NCBI GenBank assembly: GCA_029465975.1
Contig: CM055739.1
Span: forward strand, 12,433,449 to 12,497,448
DNA from: Dallia pectoralis
Taxonomy: Eukaryota > Chordata > Actinopteri > Esociformes > Umbridae
Direction: 5' to 3'
DNA length: 64,000 nucleotides
Shown: one piece after another, positions 24,346 through 37,400 of the stretch
Numbering within the stretch: position 1 is the first letter of the stretch
How the letters are laid out: every line of letters begins with the position of its first letter
Translations under genes and position numbers: made by a program
The notes under the pieces: model-generated
The model's input: the letters and a program-made list of their open reading frames with translations, nothing else
Told to the model about the DNA's origin: nothing
The model's database searches: none

Positions 24346-26819
24346 CATATACTGTATATCTGATATCGAAACAACAATTGGCCCAGAGTCTGATATGTGG
24401 ATTTAAGTGGAGGGGATGTGCAGCTGGGTATAGCAATTACAAGTATGCTTTGGTTGAATGCTATACGGTTGGAGGGAGGTAGAAAAGAAATGGATTTGAG
24501 AATGTTGCCTCCAGCGTTCGACCGTTCAACATTATTTAGGTAGAGCGTCTCGGTTAGACGCAGCCTTTTGATCAAGCTATAAATGTCACCGATAATTTAT
24601 TCAGTTCAGCTCAGGTTTCTTCACGAAAACACACATCTTGTTGTTTGACTTACTCTAATATTATTGTCCATTGTCCGGGCCTGAGAATGACAACGGTTGA
24701 AAAGACCACGTCAGATCTCAGATCAGGTTGTTTCAGTGCACCGGTCAAGATTTATACTCGCAATTGGATTTTGGATTGTTGAAGCTTAAAGGAACCCAGT
24801 GGATTTTTACCTTTAAGTGTTTTCCTGACTAACCATTTAAACAATTGTCAACTTTACCAAAGAAGACAAAATACTACTTTTAAACAGGGCTCATATCGGG
24901 GCTCAAATGGCTCCCTTCCAAGGGTGCGACGTAGTGCCATTTTGAATAGGCATTACAAAATAATGTGTCTCCAGTGAGATTCCCAAAAACGAAACTGCTG
25001 AGCTATTGATCCACAACCGTGACTCACCATGTACTTTTGGCTCACCACACCATATATTCTAGTAGGAATCAATGTCCTCAATGAGAAGGAAGTTAAAGTT
25101 TTCTGACTTTAATTTAATCTTATTTTTTCCGCGCCTATTTGTTTCAGTGACTTGCAGTGCGCAGGGACGTTTAAAGGACAGTAGCCCAGTAGCCCAGTTT
25201 GCTTGGACCTTAAGCCTGAGTTTGGGTTAATTTTAAAGGTGTTATGGTTAAATCCCAATAGTGACATAAAGGTAAGATTGTGGTTATGTTAGGACATGAC
25301 ATTAGTGTTCCTGAACTGTACAATAGTTTAAAAAAATATATAGAAAACCCTTATTTATTTTCATTCTTATATATCCCCATATTTGGTTGAAACATTTTTT
25401 ATAGATATTTTTTGAATGTTCATGCATTATTGAGTGATAGTGAATGTGGGGAAGACAGATGATTGTGTGCTGCAAAGGGCAGAGGGGGGAACCGAACCCG
25501 CGCGGCTGCGTTTTTGGTGGTAACATTTGAATGTAACAACTGGTATTTGTGGAGAAAGAACAGTTGACAGAACACAGGGCAGCCAGACAGACATGGTCCA
25601 ATAGTTTTACCTCTTTAGAGGGGAGATGCTGGGTGAAGCGTCATGATCAGCGCCTTAGGGGCCAGTCACTTATTAGTCTTTCAGTTAAATGAACCACAGG
25701 GCTGTGAACAATGGTCCTCTAGGAATACCTCCAGACGCACAGCAGAACACAGACCCAACAGAACCAACAGAACGATTGTAGCGAAAAAGGTAAAAAAAAA
25801 CTGCAAATTCAGAGAGGCAAATCTTCAACTCCTTCGGTCCCATAAGACATGAAGAGATTTATCTAAAACCCTGCTATGTTTACTGAGATATATTTTTAAT
25901 AGTGACTTTTTCTTTTATATGTATATGAAAACGTTTCTTTGTTTGCCTTGATTCTTCATAAATACAATATCTGAAACAAGTCCGATGAAACAATAAAGGC
26001 CTAATCGTTTTTATCAAGATAACACTAGGATCCCTTTGCAATGGCCCCGGTCCAATACAATGTAATTAATCAACCCACAGCCCCCTCTACAGTTCACGAA
26101 AGGAAGTGCATATGAAGAACAATGAGCGTGTCTGACATTATTCGCCATCCTCTTACTCAGTTCGATATGAATACGATGCTTTCAACTATACTGACATCAG
26201 AACAACTAACGCCACGCCAGTCCCAGGACGTCTCCGGCCTGAAATAACCGAGGGACTTTGGGAGTGTCGTCGTTTTTTACGTAGCCCCAGGAGGTAGAGT
26301 GATGTGTGTGCAAACTACCGCTGCTCGGTGATTTAAGCCATGTTTTCTCCAGACAGCTTGAATAGATGACACCCTCAGGCGTCTGTTGGCAGCCAGGAGC
26401 GCTCAGAGAGAATAAAAGCAACGAGGTGGGCAGGTTAAACACAGGTCTGGTTGTTTGAGTGTGAATAAACACTGACAAATCAACAGACAACCGTCGGGAT
26501 AAAGTCTGTACCGTCCCTTTAAAACTTTTGTAGGTCTATAGGCAGGAATAAAGGTGGCGTGAATGTGAGCGATGTGGAACTACACCACCATAGTTTAAAT
26601 GAAATCTAGGCCTAAATGATTGGCTCTTCATGGGGAACATCAGAGCTGAGTGAGTATCTGGCTGGACACGACCCGCGGGTAATGTGCCTCGAACCTGGAG
26701 AATTTGAGACAGCCCAACACAAGGCCAGACGGGTTGGGGTCATGGGAGTCACGTTAGAAGTCAGCCCCCCACCCGTTCCGGCCCCCGCCCCGCCCTGCCT
26801 TCCTGCATTTACGACCAGA

Positions 26820-27065
26820 CGAGAGCTTCAGACCACCAGCTAATTAGATCATCTAGTGAATGTTCACCTCCAGCCTCGCTCTCCCACACAGAAGCCCTAA
26901 AAGACAGTTATTTAATAATTACAGCCTTAATTACAGTTCCAATCAACGGGCCCGAAATAGAAAAAGAGTAGGCAAGTCGTTTTCTACTGTCGCGGAGGGT
27001 GTAATTGAGTTAGTTGAAGATGGGCTTGTTCATTCTCGCTGTATTTTTCATTCAGGACCTTGACT
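26820..27065. promoter_or_regulatory. Candidate conserved non-coding block
   Basis: Unique AT-balanced block with repeated TAATTA-type cores (agctaattagatcatc, ttatttaataattacagc, cttaattacagttcc, ggtgtaattgagttag). Enhancer-like in look, and unlike the neighbouring simple repeats. No alignment was available. Confidence 0.25.
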
Positions 27066-27987
27066 GTGTTAACTCTGTCTGGTTGGATTAGGGGCACTTT
27101 AAAGGACCACTGAAATTTTAAATGCTCCTCGTCTGGTAAACAGAGGTTTTCTGGGTTCCTAACAAGCGTCTAGAACGTCAAAAACAATGGATTACTTTCC
27201 CTTCGTGACATGATGGACGCCCGTGAGATGTGATTGTCCCGTGTCTCAGTCCAGCTTCCCTTTAGCGTCACCTGGGTTACGCGGCGAGTCGTTATATTCA
27301 GATTTGAGGAATTGTTGGAGAACAATCGGTGTCATGTTCGATTGTCTCCGTCTTGTCTTACCTCCGTCTGTTCCGTTGAACGGCTTGCCTCGGCGTCTGT
27401 ACGGCAGAAAGAGCTGTGACAGATATCTGGCCAGAGCACACGGCGCCATTTAGTTCTGCTTCATTGTGTCAGATAAGAGCTTCTAATGAAGAGTGAACAA
27501 CTGTGGCTGAGTTAAAGCAGTGAGAGATGCAGACTGGCTGGGTGCGGGGGGGGGGGGGGGGGTCTGAGAGAGTGAAAGGGAGAGATAGAGAGGAAATAGA
27601 GAAAGTGGGACAGAGGATATGGAGAGAGGATCGAGAGAAGGTGTGGGTGTGAGAGACGGGGAAAGAGAGAGAAAAGTGTTAAAGATAGACAGATAAAGTC
27701 AACAACCGGTGTTAACCTCAGGACAGGCGGGCAGAGTCAGATGTTTGATGAAGCGTTGTCTCTCCTCTCTTTCTCTCTCTCTCCTCTCCCTCTCTCTCCT
27801 CTCTCTCTCTCTCTGTACGTTGGATCCAACATCATTAGCTGAGAGGGAGACAGTATGTTACAGCCTGTTCTCCTGGTAATGAGCCCTCTCTCCTCATCTT
27901 TCACACAGTAATTAGTGCTGCGACTGAGACGTTGCGTGCATCCTAACAGCCTGCCTATTCCCTACTACATCAGACCAGTGCCATACA

Positions 27988-28374
27988 GACTAGTGTGCTA
28001 GGACTAGTGTGCTAGGACTAGTGTGCTAGAACTAGTGTGCTAGGACTAGTGTGCTAGGACTAGTGTGGTAGGACTAGTGTGGTAGGACTAGTGTTCTAGA
28101 ACTAGTGTGGTAGGACTAGTGTGCTAGGACTAGTGTGCTAGAACTAGTGTGGTAGGACTAGTGTGCTAGGACTAGTGTGCTAGAATGTGCTAGGATTAGT
28201 GTGCTAGGACCGGTGTGCTAGGACTGGTGTGCTATGACTAGTGTGCTAGGACCAGTGTGCTAGGACTAGTGGGCTAGGACTAGTGTGCTAGGACCGGTGT
28301 GCTAGGACTGGTGTGCTAGGACCGGTGTGCTAGGACTAGTGTGCTAGGACCGGTGTGCTAGGACTGGTGTGCTA
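27988..28374. repeat. 14-bp minisatellite, about 27 copies
   Basis: Repeats of ctaggactagtgtg with variants (gaactagt, ggtagg, accggtgt, actggtgt). Many units contain actagt. The last third shifts towards accggt/actggt variants, again a directional block pattern. Confidence 0.93.
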
Positions 28375-29004
28375 TTCAGGGAGCAGGCTGTCATTTCGGA
28401 TCCCGACCCACTCAATGCTAATGGAGCAAACCGGCCAGATAAATAGTAGCATTATGTTGGGCCTATGTATCCATTATATCTCACAGAGTGTGGATCCTCA
28501 CACCTGAAACATCCCCACACTCCTTTCATCCTCCAGCCTCTGTCTTTTGTCGGACCAGAGTATTGTCCCGGATTCGGAATCAAAGCTGAACACATCCGGG
28601 CCGGTTCCCAGCGAGATGCCCCGTCTCTCCGGCATCAAGGGACGAGGCTTCAGAAAGGAGGCAGTGAGGCCGGCTGTGCACTAGAATTGGCACGCTGAGG
28701 TGTTTTAATGGGGTCTTCAAGTGGCCTTTGAGAAGATTCCGTCGAATGAATATGTCCTAATGTACACTCCACGTTTATGGCCCATGCCGTTTTGCCGAAG
28801 AGCCCGTTTTGAGTGAAGGCATTTGTGTGGGGGAGGGATGAAGGTGTCCCCTGTGCATGATAAGGAGACGAGGGGCGTGGCGATGTCGTGGCAACGGTCA
28901 GTAAAGGTCACCAAGGCGATTGGGCCCATGATCTTTTCTCGATGACATCACATCAGGGTGTCAAGGTCGTTGGTGGATAAGGGTTCTGAAGGTGCAGGGA
29001 CGAT

Positions 29005-29611
29005 TGTGTGTGTTGAAGAGGAGTGTGTGCGTGATGAAGAGGAGTGTGTGTGTGATGAAGGACTGTGTGTGTGTGATGAAGGACTGTGTGTGTGTGATGA
29101 AGTGTGTGTGTGATGAAGGAGTGCGTGTGTGATTAAGGAGTGTGTGTGTGTAATGAAGGTGTGTGTGTGTGATGAAGGAGTGCGTGTGTGATGAAGGACT
29201 GTGTGTGTGTGATGGAGTGTGTGATGGAGTGTGTGTGTGATGAAGGAGTGTGTGTGTGTGTGATGAAGGAGTGTGTGTGTGTGATTAAGGAGTGTGTGTG
29301 TGATGAAGGACTGTGTGTGTGTGATGGAGTGTGTGTGTGATGGAGTGTGTGTGTGATGAAGGAGTGTGTGTGTGATGAAGGAGTGTGTGTGTGATGAAGG
29401 AGTGTGTGTGTGATGAAGGAGTGTGTGTGTGATGAAGGAGTGTGTGTGTGATTAAGGACTGTGTGTGTGTGATGAAGGAGTGTGTGTGTGATGAAGGAGT
29501 GTGTGTGTGATGAAGGAGTGCGTGTGTGATTAAGGACTGTGTGTGTGTGATGAAGGAGTGTGTGTGTGATGAAGGAGTGTGTGTGTGTGATGAAGGTGTG
29601 TGTGAGGACAG
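29005..29611. repeat. Irregular (TG)n-GATGAAGGA array
   Basis: About 600 bp of gtgtgtgtgatgaaggagtg units whose length varies with the number of TG pairs; occasional gattaagg and gatggag variants. Microsatellite-within-minisatellite structure. Non-coding. Confidence 0.93.
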
Positions 29612-31238
29612 GGATTCATGATAATAATATGGCGTTGGAACCGAGAGGTCATGGCAACAGAAACCTTAATGCTACAGGCTTTCTCACCGGGTCCCAGGAT
29701 CTTATGCTAACACCGGTTCTTGCTGAAGGAACATTTACGAAGACAGATTTGGAGATACTTACGCTTGAGTCCGAGTACACGTTACGATGTTATTCGTTTT
29801 GAACGTTAAGCCAGTAGTAACTAACTGTTAAGTTGCGCCACTCATTCACGTATTAAGTAAAACATGGCCGGTTAAAACAGGAAGAAGATAAACGCTTTAA
29901 CCGGTACAGTAATTAATTAAAGAAAGACAAAATGTTCTGTTAAGTGAGAAATCAGATGGTCGGGGTCTGGTGTGAAATGACATAGGTTTACTTCCATAGA
30001 AACACCACTACCTTGGGCTGTTGGGTCGGTGCTATGCAGATAATTGTCAGGCGCTTCTGTTTTGGATGGTCGTAAAACACACACAGTCAAGACAACTTGA
30101 GCCGAAACTGCCTCTCCCCTTCTCAAGCGGTCTGAGGCGGCCCTGTGATTTCCCAAAGTGCCTCGCCACTGTCGTGACCTCCACAGGCCGGCCGCCAATT
30201 AACGCGGCGCAGTGGTGTAATTGAGGACTGGAACATCTGGGCTTTAATGGCGTCTTCACCTGGTTCAGAAAGGCAAACGAGCTCCAACCAAACGGGCTCT
30301 GTGTGTGTGACCTGTCTGGGAGCCGGATAATGTGGCTGTAATCTCACCCTGACACACTGGCGTGACGTTTCTCTTTTACAGGTTTTTAAATGGTCCATTC
30401 CCGGGGTTATTCAACTCTGAACCTACGATGTTCTGAACCTGCTAGTTTTCTGTTTTACCGGGTCATGTTTAAACCAGTCCCTGATTATAGGTGAGGACTG
30501 AAACAAACAGGGGTGACTGACTGCTGGGTTCAGAGTTGAATTGGAAGGTCTAAGCTTACTGCTTTGGCTCTCTCCCTAACCATTTGTTACAACATGGCTC
30601 ACAGACCTTATAACCTGGTCTCCAACCATCCCTTCTGGTCCTGGGAGACCAGGCCACTCTAAGATATTAAGCAGGTTTATAAAATTTAATTAAAAAAATA
30701 ACATGTGTGTTTTGTTTAGAATATATGAATCCATTTAAATACCATAAACATGACTTTTGTCGCGTTGTCTTTTTTTCCGTGTATATATCTGAGCGCTGAC
30801 AAGATACACTAGAGTAAAAGTTTATATACCTTTGTGTTACGTTTCATTGGTTGAAAGTTTATGTTGTCCCAGGACTGTCATACCATAAAAGACCAATTTG
30901 TAAGCGTGTGTCTCTGTGGAGTTCTGACTTTTCATAACAGTTTTTCAATTACGATCGCAGAAGGAACAACGAGAACTCCCAACTGCTGCTGTGGAGTAAG
31001 TTAAATACCAAAATCTGTCTGTCTATTAATCACTCATAAATTGATGCACTAAAAAGTCAGACTAATTAACAAATGATTAGCAAATGATAGAGAATTGCTG
31101 AAAATCTGACTTATTAGCATAACATTAATTGCTTTGTTTTATAACACCCATCTGGCTAATTATTTTTTCCACTCAGCAATTATTCTCAAATTGAGGTAAG
31201 CAGTTCTCTCCTCCCCGCCAACACAACCTAGTATAACT

Positions 31239-31326
31239 GTGTGTGTGTGTGTGTGCGTGTGCGTGCAGCCATTCCTGTTATAGTGTACACGCAGACAGAG
31301 ATAGGGGAAACACACACACACACACA
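31239..31326. repeat. Inverted GT / CA microsatellite pair
   Basis: A GT run (about 31239-31254, continued by gcgtgtgcgtg) is followed about 55 bp later by a CA run (about 31311-31325) on the same strand. The two are complementary and could fold back on each other. Confidence 0.7.
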
Positions 31327-33391
31327 GGTCGGCTATGGGCCAGTAGTAGCAGGGAGGGCTAATGTCCTTGGATTGGAGGCCATAACAGGTAAATGTGTTA
31401 CACCCAATCAATCTCTGTCACCAGCCCTCTACTCTGTCATCAAAGCAGCAGTAAAAACAACATCCAGGACACAATAACTGTATCAACACTGTTGAACACC
31501 ATCTGATGCTTACTCCTCAGGGTCAGAACCATGTGTGGCTGGGAATCCCAAAGCAGGTTGTAAGGCTGTCTAAATAGATAGCTATGACCCAATGGGCAAA
31601 GCTAAGTTTGGGATTGAGAGTTTTCCCATTTCGTACTGGATACTTTGGCATAGAAATAGTCACCGAGCCACAGGCTGTGGGAAGGCATGTTTCTGGAGAG
31701 CTCAATCCCCAAGCCAAAACACAGGATGACAACTAGTAATTTCAGAATATTAGTCTTCACGAGCCAACAGAAGTCTCGGTTATATTACCAGCGCGACCAC
31801 ATGGGGTCCAGCCATGCCCTGATTCAACCATGGAGACATTGAGGAAGACACAAATGAACGTACGCTTTGTTATCAATACCACAAACGGGGTGGAAGTTTC
31901 AGGATGTCTGTGATGTAGCTCTGCTGACGCTAACGCTTCAACACACTGTTAATTAATCAAGTTAACAATTACCGTCTTCCTGGACCCCTAATTATCTGTG
32001 CACTAAGCGCATTACGACCGTGTTATTCTGGATACACGCATGTCGTGGTTCACCTCAGACGTAGTGCAGAGAACAGATCCCAGCGGGACGCCGCCACAGT
32101 GAGAAACCGCTCGGTCGTCACATAAGACGGCTGCAGGGCCTTTTCTTGGGCGTGAAGGCGACGGTCCGCACCCTTACAAATAATTCAATTAGACGTCGGT
32201 TTAATCGGCTACGAGGAGCACGAAAGGTGCAACAGCATTTGTCACGCTCTGTAAACCCACCTGGCACGAGGGAAAATAGATGGGACACGAGGAAGGCAGA
32301 CACAAGAAAACACGGAGTGACGGGTTAGGGACACATACCAAAAACGGAGAAGAAAGCTACGGTTTCGGGACGGATCCATAGTATATGTTATAATGCAGTC
32401 AACTACAGTGATCTGGTTTCATGAAAGGTTGGACGGTCGTGGTGGTGGTCGGGGGGCTGTTATTTGGTCCTTGGGGAGCGAGAGGAGGCTCGCTGAGGCT
32501 GAGATGTGGGTCAGCCGCTTGGGAGGTTAGTCCGCCTGGTTAGCTAGCGTTAGCTGAGAGTGAATCGCACCACGGGAGCAACCTGGGACTAGGTGCTGCT
32601 ACACTGCTCCCCTCCGGCGGTAACTGTCGACGATGACAATTGCACCGGCTAATTAACAGACTATCTGGCACGAAAGCAATGCAGACTTAACAACGGCTGC
32701 CAGAAAGCGAGCGAGCGAGGAAAGGATTGAAAGAGAGTGGGAGACAGAGAGTGAATGTGGAGACTGACGTTGAAGGCACAGTTTGTTTCATTTATTTATT
32801 CGTCCGCTGTGTTTTTCATCATGGCGGCTCGCGGCCAACGTTTGTTAGGAGTCCCTCTGTCGTTGCACGTCCCTCGTGGTTCTCAAGATTGTTAATGAGT
32901 TGTCTCAGGGCAGGGGGAGAAGAGGGGTGGACTGGGTCGTATTATGGAGGGGGGTAAGTGGTGTGGTGTCTGAGGGTGCTGGAGCTAAGAGCCCCCATTC
33001 CACCGCAGAGAATACCCCCATTTGAAAACAACTACTTGGCGCGGCTCAGTTCAGCTAAGTAGGTGCTAATGGTCAATATAGTTAATTCATTGTTCACGTT
33101 CATGTTTCGATACTCTTGTTCCACCTCAACCCAAAGGTGCCCTGCTACTCGTTTGAGATATGGGCACTAAAGCAATACAATTAATCGTCTGCAGAACTAC
33201 CTCTCGCTTGATGTTTTTTCTTTATCACACCATTCTCAGTAGTGTAGACAGTAGTGCCTGAGGATCCAAGGAAGTCAGATGTTTCTGAGATGCTCCAGCC
33301 CAAGCGTCTGGCATCGACAATCATGGTCAAAGTCGCCTCGATCACACATATTCATCTACTTTCTAATGTTTGTTAAAACAACCGTTAAATC

Positions 33392-33617
33392 TCTTGACCA
33401 TGTCTGCATGTTTGACTCATTAGAGCTGAGCCACACGATTCTCCGGCTCTTTGAGTTCACCAGCAGATACTTGACCATGTCTGCATGTTTGATTCATTAG
33501 AGCAGAGCCACACGATTCTCCGGCTCTTTGAGTTCACCAGCAGATACTTGACCATGTCTGCATGTTTGATTCATTAGAGCAGAGCCACACGATTCTCTGG
33601 CTTTTTGAGTTCACCTG
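33392..33617. repeat. 77-bp tandem repeat, almost three copies
   Basis: Copies begin at about 33394, 33471 and 33548 with ttgaccatgtctgcatgttt and include cacacgattctccggctctt. The spacing is exactly 77 bp each time, and copies 2 and 3 are nearly identical. The array lies about 100 bp beyond the candidate iqca1 poly(A) signal. Confidence 0.93.
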
Positions 33618-33711
33618 AAGATATACATAATAAAGTGGACATTCACCATATATTTTAATGTAAAACAATACAAATAAAAATCCAGTAATGAGCATGAAAG
33701 TCTTTTTTTCA

Positions 33712-33717
33712 TTTATT
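33712..33717 (-). terminator. iqca1: Candidate iqca1 polyadenylation signal
   Basis: AATAAA on the minus strand (+ strand tttatt), about 535 bases after the iqca1 stop codon at 34251-34253. The sequence between (33718-34250) is AT-rich and unique, as expected of a 3'UTR. The best candidate seen, but not proven. Confidence 0.5.
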
Positions 33718-34250
33718 TTTTTTTACAAATATTTAAACCGATATTCTGATTACAAATTAAATAAACAGGCCTAAATAATTTGACACATAAAAACGTTATA
33801 AATAAAAGATGTAAAACAGTATTCTTCTTTACCATGGGATTTTACATTGATCTCATAAACGGAAGTGTCTACCATGATGATTAAATCTTAAGCCAAATTG
33901 TACTGGCAGCCATACATCATATCTAAATTAATCATTGAATGTCCCTCAGACACATTTTACTTTAATTCAATTATATTTTGTAAGGTTGTTCTAAAAAATT
34001 GTTTAAAACAAATCAGAATCAAGGAGTTTTCTCCGCTAATTTAATGAAACATTTTAAAAGGACAAAAAAAATTGGCTTAACATGATCTAAACAACTCAAC
34101 AATAGAAATCTAAATAATATACAGTAAGTATAGCTTTCCTATTGAATCAGAAAAACAGCTGCTATCTGTCTGTGGATCAAAGTAAGCTGAAAGTCCTTTG
34201 ATTTAATCTGTACACCTATACTAAATTGATATCACTTATATCTCAGGCCT

Positions 34251-34400
34251 TTACTTCTTCTTTTTCTTTCTTATTTCTTCTTTCCCTATTTTCTTTCCGT
34301 TGTCCCGTTTGTTTTTGCCCTTGTCCGGGACTCCCATGTCCTCAACGGCATTGACAGCCCGCGCCCTCTTCTTACCAAGAGGAGTCTTGGTGTACCAGGT
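34251..34400 (-). CDS. iqca1: iqca1 last coding exon
   Basis: Starts at a codon boundary after a tttccag acceptor. Encodes TWYTKTPLGKKRARAVN, a linker, then a Lys-rich tail ending in five lysines and TAA. The KTPLGKKRA block is characteristic of the IQCA1 C-terminus. Confidence 0.92.
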   Translation of the reverse strand, partial: TWYTKTPLGKKRARAVNAVEDMGVPDKGKNKRDNGKKIGKEEIRKKKKK

Positions 34401-37400
34401 CTGGAAACATGAAAACATGGTTATTGTTAGCTATTGAATACATTTTCCTTAAAAAAAATGTTTAGAAGTTATACAGAGCACACTGTTATATTTACCATGG
34501 CAGACAGTACACTATGTTATATACATCTTGTTAAAAAGCATTTTCAAAACTATTCAATTCTCTGACCAATATTCACTGAATTTGCGTAGAAGGATCATTG
34601 GTCAGGCTCTGAACATGAAGACAAATCAAGAAAGAGCAATTCTAATGAGGGCAGTTGTATCAGGAACTGGCGGTTGCTTCACACCACACACACATTTTAA
34701 AGCAACGTCTTTCCCTTAAATCTTAACGCTCGAACATGCAGGGGAGATATGAGAGAAGCCACAGAGACCCCCACTGCCCATGCCTCAATAAACACCATCT
34801 GTACAGTATGGTGTTGGGAGCACCATGCGATGGGGATGCTTCACATTTGCAGACGCTGAGTATCATGTTAGGAGTCTTGATCTCATTTACAGAGAATCTG
34901 TGACACTATTTGTAAATAGGTCTCTTGAAAATCTGTTGATAAAAATTTGCCTAAATCTCACTATGTACCAATAGCATTTTAGAATTGGGTTTAAATACTT
35001 GCAAGACATTGTATATTGCCTTTGCCCCTGTTATAGGGTAGACCATGTTATACTGTACACTGTGTTATATGTAGGAACACATCGCCCTCGTGTGGTGAGT
35101 GTGACATGACTCATCTATAGACCACGTTTTATTTTATAGGCCAAAGGTGTTCAAATCTTACCCTATGCTATCCTGAGCCTGCCTCATCGTCAATGGCAAC
35201 CACCTTGTGTCCCACGTCTAAATAAGTCCTTGAGTATAGGATTGCGATAAAAAGGTGGAGTTGAAATTTCTTTACAATCCAGATTTGAATAACACAGGTA
35301 TTGGCTAATACTGAAAGAATATCTAATAATAAAAATGTATGTACATGAGATATGCAAACCAGAGCACAAAATATCAATGTAAAATGTTCTAACTGATAAC
35401 AGTCATTTGTTTTCGTTGCAAAATAGTGTAACTATACACTATTTGTAACCATTTCAGTGTATGTTATAACTGAATAATAACTATTTATTTTGTCTAAATA
35501 TGGGAGCTGCACAAGAGTCACCTGTGCTTTCTATAAATGTATTTAGACACACTTGGATTGAGTTACTGAGCAGCTCGGGAGTAAATGTAAAAAAGCGTTA
35601 ACCAGATGGAAACCAATTAATCGACGGATTGTATGATAGATTGTACTGTACTTTAAAGGCCTCCTCCTCCTCCTTGTAGACCGGGTCCTGCCTGGCCAGT
35701 GGGGGGATGAATTCGGCAGCGGTCAGTGGTCTGGTGGTCTGCTGGGCCAGCCTGCGGGGGTTCAGCACTAGCCTCACAGCCTCCAGGATCTGACCCTGGG
35801 TGTAACCGTCTGTCACCTTGGCCAGGGAGCTGAGGTCTAGGCTGGGTGTGAGGTGAGCCCCGGCCCCCAGCAGAAACTCCCTATACAACACTAGGGGACA
35901 CGAGCAGCACAAGGGGAAATCATGTTGCTGTGCCGATGAGGGCGTTGATTATGACATGAATAGATGTTTCTGGGTTATGTTGAAATGACTGGATGATTGC
36001 TGGTAGGCCGATTATATGATTCTAACCAAGTTGTATGGTATTGTATTCCTAGTGGCATTAGGGAATTAGATACACCTCTGCATGCTGTTTGTTTCCAGTC
36101 ATCTGGCTGGCCCACTGACTTTACCACTCACCCAGTTACACCACTCACCCAGTACCACCACTCACCCAGTACCACCACTCACCCAGTCACACCAGTTACA
36201 CCACTCACCCAGTCACACCAGTTACACCACTCACCCAGTCACACCAGTTACACCACTCACCCAGTAACACCGGTTACACCACTCACCCAGTTACACTAGT
36301 TACACCACTCACCCAGTCACACCAGTTACACCACTCACCCAGTTACACTAGTTACACCACTCACCCAGTCACACCAGTTACACCACTCACCCAGTTACAC
36401 TAGTTACACCACTCACCCAGTAACACCGGTTACACCAGTTACACCACTCACCCAGTACCAACACTCACCCAGTCTAGAGGCATAGTCAGGCCTGGGGATC
36501 AGGATGATTTTCTTATAGACTTTACAAAAAGGCTTGAGGTCTGCCTCGAATGGCCTCCGTGTTGTCCCGACGACCAGCACACGATCCTCACACTTTAAAG
36601 TCTTCAGCACCTTTACCAGGTCCTTTTTGAGACGCTTAGGTTCCATCTGGAGGGAGTTAAGGAGGAGAGTGTGTGTGTGGACTGGGGGGCTGGGATTTGT
36701 CCTGGTAATTATCATTTTATTTCCATTTACACAATATGCTGATAACTATATCATTGATTCAAGTGCTTAATACAATTTTACTGGGTTGTATGGAAGCCAT
36801 CTTGAGATGAATGCACTATATGCAAGTTGGATTGAGGTTATTGTTAATTTAGCTTTTAAATTTATAGTATTTTGCTTTATACACATGTTTTCGATTCTGA
36901 GTATTTACAGTATTGTATGAATAGAATATGTAAAATATTGCAATATTAACATCAATTGAATATAAGAGATTGATGGCAACATTGTACATTGTATGTTTAC
37001 TTATATAGCCAGAGCATATGGAAAATAGAAGGTATAATAAATAACAAAAGTACAATAAAATGAAGACTCATAAATGCCTATTTACAGCATAACCGGGAGC
37101 ATTTACGGCAGAAGACTTTTGCGTTGCTGTTGGTTTGACTGAAATGTGAACGTAGTAGAAGGCAACGTGGTACATACTACATCAGACAAGTAAATAACAG
37201 CCTAATCACATTAGGCATACAAGTAAAGTACCGGTAAGTTCCCTTTTAAACAGTCATAGGAAGCCCCGCCGTATAGCAGGGCATCAAAAAATTAGTTGAT
37301 ACTCGTAATGTTCCTCTCCACGGAAATCTTTAGTAAAAGGCGAAAGATTTATGCGATCTGAAGAGAAACCAGAGTGTACTGACATCTAGTAGAATAAATT

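Noticed and set aside
24063..24575. A 170-codon minus-strand frame as a gene
   Set aside because: Only the 3' part has similarity, and that is a LINE C-terminus; the rest is chance.
27545..27562. G run as a regulatory quadruplex
   Set aside because: A single homopolymer run of uncertain length, often an assembly artefact; no repeated G-tract arrangement around it.
34780..34880. Possible Tc1-like transposase remnant in the last iqca1 intron
   Set aside because: Only short phrases are suggestive, with no terminal repeats and no open frame; too weak to annotate.
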